Below are positions 40,262 through 49,338 of a DNA stretch of 64,000 nt, piece by piece. This DNA is from Thiobacillus sp. (GTDB lineage Bacteria; Pseudomonadota; Gammaproteobacteria; Burkholderiales; Thiobacillaceae), in assembly GCA_024235835.1 (NCBI GenBank), contig JACKLQ010000003.1, positions 1-64,000 of the forward strand. The letters are read 5' to 3'. The notes below the pieces were generated by a model. It made no database searches and was not told the origin of the DNA. It was given only the letters and a program-made list of their open reading frames with translations. The stretch's first letter is position 1. Each line of letters begins with the position of its first letter. Both the position numbers and the translations under genes were made by a program.

Positions 40262-42670
40262 TCAACCGCCACTCAAATCCCCCCTGCCCCTCTTTTCCCA
40301 AGGGGGGTGATTACCGGCCCCGTGCCAATACCGCCGTTCAGACCGCCGCGCGGTCTCCACCACCAATTCCCCCTCCCCCATCTCCACCGACACTGCCCCC
40401 TCCCGATCCGTCCTCAGCACGGGAATCCCCATGCCCCGATACCGCGCCAGCACCTCCCCATGGGGATGTCCATAACGGTTGCGATGCCCCACCGGCATCA
40501 CCGCCAGCCGTGGCCGTACTGCCGCCAGGAACTCCGCCGTCGAGGATGTCTTGCTGCCGTGATGGGGTACCACCAGCAGGTCGACCGGCTCCAGCACGCC
40601 CCGCTCCGCCAGGTTCATCTCCGACAGCCGCTCGATGTCCGCCGCCAGCAGGGCGCTGTGCCTGCCGGCTTCCACCCGAATCACACAGCCCCGGTCGTTG
40701 TCGCCGTAGCCCGCCAGGGCGTAGTGGTGGGCCGGTGGGTGCAGCACGCTGAAACGCACCCCGTCCCAGGTCCAGGCCTGGCCGGCGCTGCAGGTCATGG
40801 CATCAGGCCTGGCTGCCATGATGGTGCGGCCGTCATCCCCCAAGGCGGCCCGATCAACACCAGCCAGGGGCGTGAGGAACCACCCGGGACGGTGGCTGGC
40901 CAGCAGGGCGGCCACGCCACCGCTGTGGTCCAGGTCGTCGTGGGTGAGCACCAGCCCGTCCAGCCGGTTGATGCCCTGGGACCACAGGTAGGGCGCCACC
41001 ACCCGGGCGCCGGCGTCCTCGCCGGAGGCGAAGCGGGGACCGGCGTCCACCAGTAGCGAACGGGTGGCGGTACGCACCAGGATGGCTTCCCCCTGGCCCA
41101 CGTCCAGCACCGTGAGCCAGGCCTGCCCCGGGGCCGGTGCGGGCAGGCGGGGAAAAATCAGGGGCAGGCACATCACCAGGCCCAGCCAGCGGGCTGGAAA
41201 GCCCCGGGGCAGCAGCAGTACCGCCGCGCCCAGCAGTCCCAGCACCAGGGCGGCCGGGCCGGGGGCGGCGGCATGCAACACGGGCTGGGGCAGGGCCGAC
41301 AGCCACTTCAGGCAGGCCATGACGGCCCACACCGCGCCGTGGGCCAGGAGGGCCAGGGCATCCCAGGGCAAGGCGGCGGCCAGCAGGGACAGGGGGACGG
41401 CTACCAGGCTGATGACGGGGATGGCCACGGCATTGGCCAGGGGCGAAACCAGCGAAACCTCGTGGAACAGGGCCAGCAGCAGGGGCGCGAGGCCCAGGGT
41501 GACGGCCCACTGGGCCTGGACCCAGGTGCGCCATGCGGGCTGGGGTCCCACGCGCCCGGCCCCGGACCAGAGCAGCGTCGCCACGGCGCCGAAGGACAGC
41601 CAGAAGCCGGGGGCAAGGGCCGCCCAGGGGTCCAGGAGCATCACCGCCAGGAGGGCTGCCGCCAGCAGGCGGGTGGGGCTGGGGCGCCGGTCCAGCCAGG
41701 CCAGGGTGGCGGCCCCCGCCAGCATGTAGAGGGTGCGCTGGGCAGGAATGCCGAAGCCAGCCAGCAGAGTGTAGCCCCCGGCGGCCACCAGGCCCAGGGC
41801 GATGCCGGCCCGCTGGGCGGGGAGCCAGAGATTGAGGCGAGGCGCCCGACGCCAGGCAATCCGCACCAAGGCATAGACCAGGGCCGAGAACAGGGTGATG
41901 TGGAGCCCGGATACGGAAAAAAGGTGACTCGTGCCCGTCTGGCGGAACAGGGTCCATTGCCCTGCGGGAATGGCGTCCTGGTCCCCCACGGCCAGGGCGG
42001 TGACCACGCCGGCATAGGCCGCATCGCCCAGGGACCCGGCCAGGTGGGCGCGCACCCACTCCCGGGACCGGTCCACGAAAGCCATGGCCGTGCCACCGCA
42101 TTTCGAGGAAGTAGTGGGTGGTGTCCTTACCGAGCCCGTGGCGCGAATGCCCCGCTCCAGCAGCCAGGCCTCGTAGTCGAAGCCCCCGGGGTTGAGGTTG
42201 CCGTGGGGCCGATTGAGTCGTGCGGTCAGGGTGACGCAATCCCCTCCGGCCAGCCTGGGTGGCGGATCGTCGCCGTAGACATACCAGCCCAGGCGTACCC
42301 GGTCCGGCGGACGGGCGCCCGGGGAAGAGACGGCGTCCACATCCAGCACGAAGTTCAGGCCCCTGGGATGGGTTTCCGGCAGGCCCGCCACCCGGCCAGT
42401 GAGCACCACGTCGCGGCCATCCCACTGGGGGTCCAGCTCCTGGCCCAGGCGCAGGTCGGCACGCCAGGCGGCGTAAAGAAAGCCCGTCATGCAAGCCAGG
42501 GACAGGACGGCGGCCCGCTTCACCCAGACAATGCGAACCCCGGGCGCCCATCCCAGCAGCAGCAAGCCGGGAAAGGGCAGGGCCAGGGCCCAGGCCAGGG
42601 GCGGCAGTTCAACCCGGGTCTGAAGCCAGGCGCCGCCCGCGGCAAAGGCGATAATGGCGAGGCGCAGCAT
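40262..42670 (-). CDS. comEC: ComEC/Rec2 DNA-uptake channel
   Basis: The 802-residue inner-membrane protein forms the channel taking single-stranded DNA into the cytosol during transformation. N-terminal helices and the DUF4131 region come first, then the competence domain with many helices (GTSHLFSVSGLHITLFSALV is the family hallmark), then a metallo-beta-lactamase-like domain with LTHDDLDHSGGVAALLASH and VPHHGSKTSS. All three parts are intact. The last 20 or so residues (after VVETARRSERRYWHGAG) look non-conserved. The gene is next to DUF2062 and lolCD, a common betaproteobacterial neighbourhood. No other competence gene is in the window. Confidence 0.95.
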   Translation of the reverse strand: MLRLAIIAFAAGGAWLQTRVELPPLAWALALPFPGLLLLGWAPGVRIVWVKRAAVLSLACMTGFLYAAWRADLRLGQELDPQWDGRDVVLTGRVAGLPETHPRGLNFVLDVDAVSSPGARPPDRVRLGWYVYGDDPPPRLAGGDCVTLTARLNRPHGNLNPGGFDYEAWLLERGIRATGSVRTPPTTSSKCGGTAMAFVDRSREWVRAHLAGSLGDAAYAGVVTALAVGDQDAIPAGQWTLFRQTGTSHLFSVSGLHITLFSALVYALVRIAWRRAPRLNLWLPAQRAGIALGLVAAGGYTLLAGFGIPAQRTLYMLAGAATLAWLDRRPSPTRLLAAALLAVMLLDPWAALAPGFWLSFGAVATLLWSGAGRVGPQPAWRTWVQAQWAVTLGLAPLLLALFHEVSLVSPLANAVAIPVISLVAVPLSLLAAALPWDALALLAHGAVWAVMACLKWLSALPQPVLHAAAPGPAALVLGLLGAAVLLLPRGFPARWLGLVMCLPLIFPRLPAPAPGQAWLTVLDVGQGEAILVRTATRSLLVDAGPRFASGEDAGARVVAPYLWSQGINRLDGLVLTHDDLDHSGGVAALLASHRPGWFLTPLAGVDRAALGDDGRTIMAARPDAMTCSAGQAWTWDGVRFSVLHPPAHHYALAGYGDNDRGCVIRVEAGRHSALLAADIERLSEMNLAERGVLEPVDLLVVPHHGSKTSSTAEFLAAVRPRLAVMPVGHRNRYGHPHGEVLARYRGMGIPVLRTDREGAVSVEMGEGELVVETARRSERRYWHGAGNHPPWEKRGRGDLSGG

Positions 42671-42769
42671 TTATCCCGTCGCCGGGTGATGAAGGCTGGC
42701 CATGCCGACCCGACGCGGGCCTGAACGACTGGTCATACTGTTTTTTTGCCGGATCAATACAATCCCCCC

Positions 42770-43327
42770 ATGCCACGCAAGCATTTCCGTAAATATCTGC
42801 CGGACCACGCCACGGTGCGGGAACACCGCCACCTGCGCTGGGCCCAGCCTTTGCTGAAGCATCCCAACCTGTGGCACCTGAACCGGCAATCCGTGGCGGG
42901 AGGCGTGGCGGCCGGCATGATCGGCGGCCTCATCCCCGGCCCCATCCAGATGCTCACGGCAGCCATTCTGGCCATCGTTTTCCGCGTGAACCTCCCCGTG
43001 GCGGTGGCCACCACCTTCCTCACCAACCCCTTCACCTGGCCATTTATTTTTGTCGCGGCCTATGAGATCGGCCGCCTGGTCATGGGCGGCAACGGTGGCC
43101 GCATGACGGAATTCAACTTCGACTGGGGACAACAGCCCCTGTCGGAATTCTTACCGGAATTCTGGCGCTGGATGCTGAGTCTGGGAGAGACATTCCTCAT
43201 CGGCAACGTCATCCTTGCCACGGTCCTGGCGGTACTGGGCTATTTCGCCGTGCATTTGGGCTGGCGCTTGTACCTGCTGGCCTACCTCAAGCGGCGCAAG
43301 GCCCGGCCCAGGTCGCCACTGCCCTAG
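42770..43327 (+). CDS. DUF2062 membrane protein
   Basis: The 185-residue protein has PGPIQMLTAAILAIVFRVNL and TTFLTNPFTWPFIFVAAYEI, the DUF2062 signature region, with three or four membrane helices and a basic N-terminus. ATG 42770 (MPRKHFRKYLPDHATVREHR) is the family start. Function unknown. It is divergent from comEC with a 99-base gap and converges with soxA, overlapping it by four bases. Confidence 0.9.
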   Translation: MPRKHFRKYLPDHATVREHRHLRWAQPLLKHPNLWHLNRQSVAGGVAAGMIGGLIPGPIQMLTAAILAIVFRVNLPVAVATTFLTNPFTWPFIFVAAYEIGRLVMGGNGGRMTEFNFDWGQQPLSEFLPEFWRWMLSLGETFLIGNVILATVLAVLGYFAVHLGWRLYLLAYLKRRKARPRSPLP

Positions 43328-44196
43328 TGCCGCTCGCTGGGCACGCTGACCGGATAGCCATTGGACAATGCGGTGAGGAATACCTCCAGATCGGTATAGG
43401 CACTGCTGCCGGGCTTCAGCGGCTGGGTGCGGCTGTCCAGGTTGCATTCCACGAAGCGCAGGTGCAGGGACTGGAGCACGTACTGGGTACGGTAGACGGG
43501 GAAGTGCCCCACGTCGCCATAGGGCGTGGTGATGGTGTCGCCCCGCAGGCGCTTGCCCACGTAGTGGGTATGGCAGGAGGAACAGGCGAAGTTGAAGGCG
43601 CCCGCCTTAAGGTGGAACAGCTTGCGGCCCCGCTCGAAGGCAGCCAGGAGAGGCCCCTTGGACACGTCGATGCGGATGGGCTGGCCGTTGCTGAAGTTGG
43701 CGACAAACAGGGACACGGCGCTGTTGTCGTAGCTGCCGTTCTCCAGCACCCGGCCCTGGCGGGCGGCGCAGGCCTCGATGACCTCAGCCAGGCCGGCCAC
43801 GTGGCCCAGGTCTCCCCGCCACATGGGAAACCGCGTCCTGAGCCCCTTAAGGTCCCCTTGCCGGGCTCCCAGGCAGGCGGCGAAGCGGCCATCGCCGTTG
43901 AGTTCCCGGTACACGTCCTCGCCCCGGTCCAGGGCGAAATGGCCGCCATGGACTGCCTGGTTGAAGGGCGGATCCATGAATTTCCAGTTCAGCTTCCAGT
44001 TGTCATCGGGGTTGCCGGCCTTGCGGAAATCCAGGTTCCCCGGGTCTTTCCAGAAACGGTAAGTGTTGGAAAGGCTGCGGTCCCCGGACACGTGGGGCGG
44101 GTAGTTCTCCAGGGCGTCATGTTCCCGGTAGGCCCAGGCCTGGAAGGACAGGGCCAGGGCTGAAAGCACGGCAAGCAGTGAGGCAAGGCGTGGCAT
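43324..44196 (-). CDS. soxA: SoxA, c-type cytochrome of thiosulfate oxidation (mono-haem type)
   Basis: The 290-residue periplasmic protein has a signal peptide (MPRLASLLAVLSALALSFQA, cut near WAYREH) and one haem motif CSSCH at 205-209. The usual second, N-terminal CxxCH is missing; C108 (RFAACLGAR) and C143 (IEACAARQG) stand where mono-haem SoxA proteins have a disulfide. C251 in RFVECNLDSR is the expected persulfide haem ligand that accepts thiosulfate. SoxA works with SoxX to join thiosulfate to the carrier SoxYZ. soxX lies nine bases upstream; soxYZ, soxB and soxCD are not in the window. Confidence 0.92.
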   Translation of the reverse strand: MPRLASLLAVLSALALSFQAWAYREHDALENYPPHVSGDRSLSNTYRFWKDPGNLDFRKAGNPDDNWKLNWKFMDPPFNQAVHGGHFALDRGEDVYRELNGDGRFAACLGARQGDLKGLRTRFPMWRGDLGHVAGLAEVIEACAARQGRVLENGSYDNSAVSLFVANFSNGQPIRIDVSKGPLLAAFERGRKLFHLKAGAFNFACSSCHTHYVGKRLRGDTITTPYGDVGHFPVYRTQYVLQSLHLRFVECNLDSRTQPLKPGSSAYTDLEVFLTALSNGYPVSVPSERH

Positions 44197-44205
44197 GGGC
44201 TCCCC

Positions 44206-44733
44206 TCAGCGCAAGGATTGGAGGTAGGCCACCAGGTCCCGGATGTCCTGTTGCGGCAACAGGCCATGGGTACCGAAGGGGGGCATGATGGTGCTGGGGT
44301 TGTAGACCCGGGCGTCGAATATCTGCTGGAAGACCTTGGCGTCCTCGTAGCGGAAGCGGCCGTAGTGGGTCAGGGGCGTGCCCGGGGAGCCGGGCCAGTC
44401 GTCCCCTGGAAACACATGGCATACAGCGCACCACTCGCCGGCCAGGTGTTTTCCCCGGGTGGGGTCGCCGTTCAGGGGAGCGTGGTATTTCACCTTCCTG
44501 GCCCGGGAAGCGGAACGGTCGTCCAGTGGGCTGAGGGTCACCCAGGGGGTCAGGTCCCGCGGGTGGGCAACCCAGTCCAGGCGGCCGCTGTTGACCACCA
44601 CCCTGGGCTCCAGGGTGCGATGGGTTGCCCTGGGACTGAAACTGGCATCGGCAGGGGGATCGGCCGCCAGTCCGGCCCCGGCATGCATCGCCAGGAAGAT
44701 GGCAAGCCCGCCGGGCATCAAGGTCGTGCGCAT
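44206..44733 (-). CDS. soxX: SoxX, c-type cytochrome subunit
   Basis: The 175-residue protein has a signal peptide (MRTTLMPGGLAIFLAMHAGA) and one haem motif, GEWCAVCHVFPGDDWPG. The axial Met is likely the one in NPSTIMPPFGTHGLL; the end LVAYLQSLR is typical of class I cytochromes c. It accepts the electrons released by SoxA in thiosulfate oxidation in the periplasm. ATG 44733 has AGGAGA nine bases before it; ATG 44751 is an alternative. An N-terminal insert of about 50 residues before the haem domain is longer than in many SoxX proteins. Confidence 0.9.
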   Translation of the reverse strand: MRTTLMPGGLAIFLAMHAGAGLAADPPADASFSPRATHRTLEPRVVVNSGRLDWVAHPRDLTPWVTLSPLDDRSASRARKVKYHAPLNGDPTRGKHLAGEWCAVCHVFPGDDWPGSPGTPLTHYGRFRYEDAKVFQQIFDARVYNPSTIMPPFGTHGLLPQQDIRDLVAYLQSLR

Positions 44734-44802
44734 ATGCGATGGTCTCCTCATCGGGCCAGTTCCCCAGGCCTTTCTGGCACGAATGTACCAGCTGGACGAG
44801 GT

Positions 44803-45477
44803 CTAAACCAAGTATCCGTCTTCCAGGCGCAGGGTGCGCCCCAGGCGGCCGGCCAGGTCGGGGTCGTGGGTCACCACCAGGAATGCGGTGCGGTGGCGTT
44901 CGGAAAGGTCCATGAGCAGTTCCTGGATGCGGGCGGCGGTATGCCGGTCCAGGTTGCCCGTGGGCTCGTCCATGAGCACGCAGGCGGGTTGTGTCACCAG
45001 AGCCCGGGCGATGGCGGCCCGCTGGCGCTCGCCGCCGGACAACTCGCCGGGGCGGTGGTGCAGGCGGTGACCCAGGCCCACTTCCTCCAGCCACTTGCCG
45101 GCCTCGGCCAGGGCGATGTCCCGGTCCTGGCGGCGGATGAACAGGGGCATGGCCACGTTCTCCAGGGCACTGAACTCCGGCAGCAGGTGGTGGAACTGGT
45201 AGACGAAGCCCAGGGCCCGGTTGCGCAGGCGACCCCGGGCGGTTTCCGACAGGCTCCAGAGGGCTTCCCCCGCCACCCGCACTTCGCCGCCATCCGGCTT
45301 GTCCAGGCCGCCCAGGACATGCAGCAGGGTGCTCTTGCCGGCGCCGGAGGCGCCCATGACGGCGATGTGCTCGCCGGGGGTGACGGCCAGGTCGATGCCC
45401 GCCAGCACGGGCACTTCCGTGTTGCCCTGCCAGTAGCTTTTCTTCAGGCCGGTGCAGGCCAGCACCGCATTTCCCAT
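44803..45477 (-). CDS. lolD: Lipoprotein-release ABC ATPase
   Basis: The 224-residue ATPase powers LolCDE-type extraction of outer-membrane lipoproteins from the inner membrane. Walker A is VMGASGAGKSTLLHVLGGLD, the signature ELSGGERQRAAIARALVTQP and Walker B CVLMDEPTGNLD; QFHHLLPEFSALENVAMPL is the LolD-type Q-loop region. I prefer ATG 45477 (MGNAVLACTGLKKSYWQGNT), which matches family length; ATG 45498 would overlap lolC by eight bases. Confidence 0.95.
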   Translation of the reverse strand: MGNAVLACTGLKKSYWQGNTEVPVLAGIDLAVTPGEHIAVMGASGAGKSTLLHVLGGLDKPDGGEVRVAGEALWSLSETARGRLRNRALGFVYQFHHLLPEFSALENVAMPLFIRRQDRDIALAEAGKWLEEVGLGHRLHHRPGELSGGERQRAAIARALVTQPACVLMDEPTGNLDRHTAARIQELLMDLSERHRTAFLVVTHDPDLAGRLGRTLRLEDGYLV

Positions 45478-45490
45478 TCCCCGTTCCCCA

Positions 45491-46735
45491 TCACTCATAG
45501 CGCAGGGCCTCCGCAGGCTGCACGTTGGCCGCGCGCCAGCTGGGGTAGAGGGTAGCCAGGAAGGCCAGCACCAGGGCCACGCCGCCGATGGTCCATACGT
45601 CGCCCCAGTTGAGCCTGGAGGGCAGTTCGGAGATGTAGTAGACGTCGGCGGGGAACAGGTCCATGCCCACGGCCCGCTCGATCCAGGGCACCACGGTCTC
45701 CACGTTGAGGGCCAGCAGCACGCCGGCAACCACGCCCAGGATGGTGCCGATGACGCCGATGAGGCTGCCCTGGACCATGAACACGGCCATGATGCTTTTC
45801 GGGCTGGCCCCCAGGGTGCGCAGGATGGCGATGTCCGCCTGCTTGTCGGTGACCGCCATGACCAGGGTGGAGACGATGTTGAAGGCGGCCACGGCGACGA
45901 TGAGGGTGAGGATGATGAACATCATGCGTTTCTCGATCTGCACCGCCTGGAAGAAGTTCTGGTGGCTCATGGTCCAGTCGGACAGATAGTAGTCGCCCTG
46001 GATGGTCCTGGCCATTTCCCGGGTCACCCACGGGGCCCGTTCCATATCGGCCAGCTTCACCCGCAGGCCGGACACGTTTTCCCCCATGCGGTAGAGCTTC
46101 TGGGCATCGCTCAGGTGCATGAGTGCCAGGCCGGCGTCGTACTCGTACATGCCCATGCGGAAAATGCCCACCACGTTGAACTGCTTGATGCGGGGGATCA
46201 TGCCGGCGGGGGTCACCACCCCCTGGGGCGCAATGACCGCCACCTTGTCGCCCAGGTTGACGCCCAGGGCCATGGCCAGGTCGGCCCCCAGGACCAGGCC
46301 CCATTCGCCGGACTTGAGATCGCTGAGTTGCCCCACCAGCATCTTCTGGCCGAACTCCGCCACCTTGCCCTCCTCCTCCGGCAAGAGGCCCCGCACCAGG
46401 GCACCCTTGGTTTCGCTTCCGGCGGACAGCAGGGCCTGGGCATTGATGTAGGGGGCCATGCCCCGCACTTCGGGGTGATGCGACACCTCCGCTGCCAGCC
46501 CGGGCCAGTCGGCCAGCCGGCCGTCGCCCCCGGTGATCTCCATGTGGGCGGCCACCCCGAGGATGCGGGTGCGCAATTCCTCCTGGAAGCCGTTCATGAC
46601 CGAGAGCACGACGATGAGGGCCATGATGCCCAGGGCGATGCCCGCCATGGAGGTCATGGAGATGAAGGAGATGAAGTGGTTTCGACGCTTGGCGCGGGTG
46701 TAGCGCAGGCCGATGAGGAGTTCGTAGGGCAGCAC
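45491..46735 (-). CDS. lolC: Lipoprotein-release ABC permease (LolC/LolE family)
   Basis: The 414-residue inner-membrane protein has the LolC/E plan: first helix after RYTRAKRRNHFISFISMTSM, a large periplasmic domain (about 50-260), then three helices including MFIILTLIVAVAAFNIVSTL, and the end YPSWRAANVQPAEALRYE. GTG 46735 is the likely start; the frame is open upstream but crosses yjbQ. Only one permease gene is present, so it may form a homodimer (LolF-like) with LolD. Confidence 0.92.
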   Translation of the reverse strand: MLPYELLIGLRYTRAKRRNHFISFISMTSMAGIALGIMALIVVLSVMNGFQEELRTRILGVAAHMEITGGDGRLADWPGLAAEVSHHPEVRGMAPYINAQALLSAGSETKGALVRGLLPEEEGKVAEFGQKMLVGQLSDLKSGEWGLVLGADLAMALGVNLGDKVAVIAPQGVVTPAGMIPRIKQFNVVGIFRMGMYEYDAGLALMHLSDAQKLYRMGENVSGLRVKLADMERAPWVTREMARTIQGDYYLSDWTMSHQNFFQAVQIEKRMMFIILTLIVAVAAFNIVSTLVMAVTDKQADIAILRTLGASPKSIMAVFMVQGSLIGVIGTILGVVAGVLLALNVETVVPWIERAVGMDLFPADVYYISELPSRLNWGDVWTIGGVALVLAFLATLYPSWRAANVQPAEALRYE

Positions 46736-46752
46736 GCGATTCCGGTATGAGG

Positions 46753-47172
46753 TTATTCGCCAAGCAGATGGGCAGCCACCTGGCGCCGGTGGCCGGCGCG
46801 GCGGTGTTCGAACAGATAGATGCCCTGCCAGGTGCCCAGCACCATGGCGCCGGCGTGGACGGGGATGGACAACTGGGTCTGGGTCAAGGCAGCGCGCACG
46901 TGGGCGGGCATGTCGTCCGGGCCTTCCATGGTGTGGCGGAAGATGGGATCGTCCTCTGGCACCAGGCGGGTGAAAAAACGCTCCAGGTCTGACTGCACGT
47001 CCGGGTCCGCGTTCTCCTGGACCACCAGGCTGGCGGAGGTATGGCGCACGAACAGGGTCAGCAATCCATCCCGCACGCCCTGGGTACCCACCCAGCGAAT
47101 GGCCTCGGCGGTGAAGTCGTACAGGCCCTTGCCCTGGGTAGGGATCTGGAAGGTGGTCAGGAATTGCCGCAT
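46753..47172 (-). CDS. YjbQ/UPF0047 family protein
   Basis: The 139-residue protein fits the YjbQ family (YDFTAEAIRWVGTQGVRDGL, LFVRHTSASLVVQENADPDV, and TWQGIYLFEHRR near the end). Members show thiamine-phosphate-synthase side activity and have a compact fold with conserved His and Asp; their main role is unclear. It lies 17 bases upstream of lolC and may share its transcript. Confidence 0.93.
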   Translation of the reverse strand: MRQFLTTFQIPTQGKGLYDFTAEAIRWVGTQGVRDGLLTLFVRHTSASLVVQENADPDVQSDLERFFTRLVPEDDPIFRHTMEGPDDMPAHVRAALTQTQLSIPVHAGAMVLGTWQGIYLFEHRRAGHRRQVAAHLLGE

Positions 47173-47262
47173 GGCGGAATTTTAAGCGCCCCCAGGACCG
47201 GGCGGTACCCGGCCTGCCCGAAGGGGACAAGGAATACCGGGACGCCCCCTCTATTCCCGGGA

Positions 47263-47305
47263 AGAAAAAAATGGCCGGCCAGAAAGTTGCCTTTCAAGGC
47301 CGGCC
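47263..47305 (-). terminator. Rho-independent terminator of the DUF2189 gene
   Basis: On the minus strand GGCCGGCC, a 17-base loop and GGCCGGCC are followed by ATTTTTTTCTT. It lies about 50 bases after the gene at 47352-48152. Confidence 0.75.
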
Positions 47306-47351
47306 CAACTGATCGCTACTGCTGATCGCTGCTAGGAGACAATGCTGTGAT

Positions 47352-48152
47352 TCAGTTTTTTTGCACAAGTTCCCGATACGCATGCCAGGTGGCATGCCCC
47401 AGCACCGGGAACAGGATGACCAGGCCCGCGAACCAGGTGGCGAAGCCCACCGCCATGAGGCCGGCGATGAGCCCGGCCCAGATGATCATGGCCCCGGGAT
47501 TGGCGCGGGCCGCCTTCAGGCTGGTCATCATGGCGGTGACCGTGTCCACTCTTCGATCCAGCATCATGGGTAGGGACACCACGCTGAGGGCAAATACCAG
47601 GGCAGCCAGTACCCCCCCCGTGACCACATAGGCGGTGACGAAACCCCACTGTGCGCTGGTGAACAGGTTCATGAGGCTGAAATAGTCGCCGCCGATGAAA
47701 TCTCCTTGCAGGAACAGGGCCACCAGGATGGCGGAAAGACGTTCCCATACGCTGAGGCTGAACATCAGGAATACGGCGTAGATGCCTATGGAAGCCCCGT
47801 TGCGTCCCAGCATGTGGAAAAAGCGGGAACCTTCCCCCGGCCGGTGATGCTGGTCCAGACGACGGGAAAGGTAATAGAAGACCAGGGCCAGGAAAGGCGA
47901 CACCAGCATGAAACCCGTGGTCAGGGTGAGGCTCAGGTGGTTCAGTTCCCAGGCCCAGTTCACCAGGCCCCAGCCCAGCAGGGCGAACAGCAAGCCAAAG
48001 CCCAGGGAGGTATACCAGGTGCGGGCAAAATCGTGCCACCCCATGCGCAACCAGGTGAAGGGGCGCAGTGCGTCCACCTGGCATACGGCCGGCAGGTGGA
48101 TATCATGGGCTTCCGGTTTCACAACTTCCGGTTTAATGCTCACCGAGTCCAT
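47352..48152 (-). CDS. DUF2189 integral membrane protein
   Basis: The 266-residue protein fits DUF2189: DALRPFTWLRMGWHDFARTW followed by about six membrane helices (for example SLGFGLLFALLGWGLVNWAW) and LKAARANPGAMIIWAGLIAG with the end PVLGHATWHAYREL. ATG 48152 follows AAAGGAGAG. Function unknown; the gene stands alone, with its own terminator. Confidence 0.88.
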   Translation of the reverse strand: MDSVSIKPEVVKPEAHDIHLPAVCQVDALRPFTWLRMGWHDFARTWYTSLGFGLLFALLGWGLVNWAWELNHLSLTLTTGFMLVSPFLALVFYYLSRRLDQHHRPGEGSRFFHMLGRNGASIGIYAVFLMFSLSVWERLSAILVALFLQGDFIGGDYFSLMNLFTSAQWGFVTAYVVTGGVLAALVFALSVVSLPMMLDRRVDTVTAMMTSLKAARANPGAMIIWAGLIAGLMAVGFATWFAGLVILFPVLGHATWHAYRELVQKN

Positions 48153-48271
48153 CTCTCTCTCCTTTGCCAGTAGTTGTTGGGTGTACCTGTGCTGGTGGGA
48201 CACGAACCCTCTGGAAAAATTCCCGACCATTTTTATTGGGTATAGTCTTCGAAGCCGCTAATGAATAGCCC

Positions 48272-49219
48272 ATGCGCCATCTGCACCTGATCCTTTCCCC
48301 GCCCCGGGGCGTCGACCCGGACACCCTGGAACGACTTCCCGGCCTGGGCTCCCTGCTGCGCCGGGGGCAACCCCTGCCCGCCCCGGAGTGCATCAGCGCC
48401 GCCTGCTGCCTGGCACTGGGCATCGGCCGGCAGCGGGATTGGCCCGTCGCTCCCTTCACCGCCCGGTCGGCAGGCCTGGAAGTTGGGGAAGACTATTGGC
48501 TACGGCTGGAGCCGGTATGCCTGGATGTGAGCATGCGCGGACCATTCCTTCGGGCCGGGCAGACCCTGGAGGAGAAGGAAGCCCGGGTGCTCCATGGTCT
48601 GGTGGCCCCCATCCTGTCCCCGGCCGGATATGAAATCCTGGCCGGCCAGGGCGGCGTGCCGCATATGCGCTGCAGTACCGCGCCCCTGCTGGACACTACG
48701 CCTCTGGACCAGGTGGACGGCCGGCAGCCCACGCCCTTCCTGCCCCGGGGGGATGAAGCCCCGGCCTGGGTCCGCCTGCTGCACGAGGTCCAGATGGCCC
48801 TACACGAACACCCCTTCAACCAGGCCCGGGCAGCGGCCGGGCGGCTGCCGGTCAACAGCCTGTGGCCCTGGGGCGGCGGCCGATACATCCCGCCCGCCAA
48901 GCTGCCGGATGGGGTCTGGAGCGACCTGCCCCTGTTGGACCAACTGGCCGCAGCCCTGGAAATGACCGCCTCCACCCCGCCAGGCAGCCTGGCCCAGTTC
49001 CTTGCTGCACCAGGCAACAGGGGGGTTGTGGCCCTGGCCGGCGACCAGCACCCGGCCTACGCCATGGATATCCTGGGGGACTGGGACGAAACCTGGCTGC
49101 GGCCCCTGCAGGGCGCCTTGCGCCGGGGCCGCCTGGCCTCTGCCCGCGTGGAGCTGCTTGGCCCGTGCGCTGTATCCAGGCGAATCACCCCCCTGGACGC
49201 CTGGCACCTCTGGGCTTGA
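48272..49219 (+). CDS. Uncharacterised protein, possibly related to phosphoglycerate-mutase-like regulators
   Basis: The 315-residue protein starts MRHLHLILSPPRGVDPDTLE. Stretches such as PVNSLWPWGGGRYIPPAKLP and GVVALAGDQHPAYAMDILGD recall a family sometimes labelled phosphoglycerate mutase in betaproteobacteria, but the metal-binding residues of true enzymes are not evident. I treat the function as unknown. The gene is monocistronic, divergent from the DUF2189 gene by 119 bases. Confidence 0.6.
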   Translation: MRHLHLILSPPRGVDPDTLERLPGLGSLLRRGQPLPAPECISAACCLALGIGRQRDWPVAPFTARSAGLEVGEDYWLRLEPVCLDVSMRGPFLRAGQTLEEKEARVLHGLVAPILSPAGYEILAGQGGVPHMRCSTAPLLDTTPLDQVDGRQPTPFLPRGDEAPAWVRLLHEVQMALHEHPFNQARAAAGRLPVNSLWPWGGGRYIPPAKLPDGVWSDLPLLDQLAAALEMTASTPPGSLAQFLAAPGNRGVVALAGDQHPAYAMDILGDWDETWLRPLQGALRRGRLASARVELLGPCAVSRRITPLDAWHLWA

Positions 49220-49338
49220 GCAGGACGGGGCCGGGGATGCCGCATAACACCGGCGTGCCAGTCAAGTTTTTCACGCCCGTGCCGTAATCCAGGTTGCACG
49301 GCCCTGTCCGTACCAGTTCAACCAACCAGGAATTCGCC

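Noticed and set aside
41064..42724. Plus-strand frames opposite comEC
   Set aside because: Composition is that of antisense shadows; the minus-strand ComEC reading has all family motifs.
46736..47230. Upstream extension of the LolC frame
   Set aside because: It runs across yjbQ on the same strand in a different frame and lacks homology; GTG 46735 fits the family's N-terminus.
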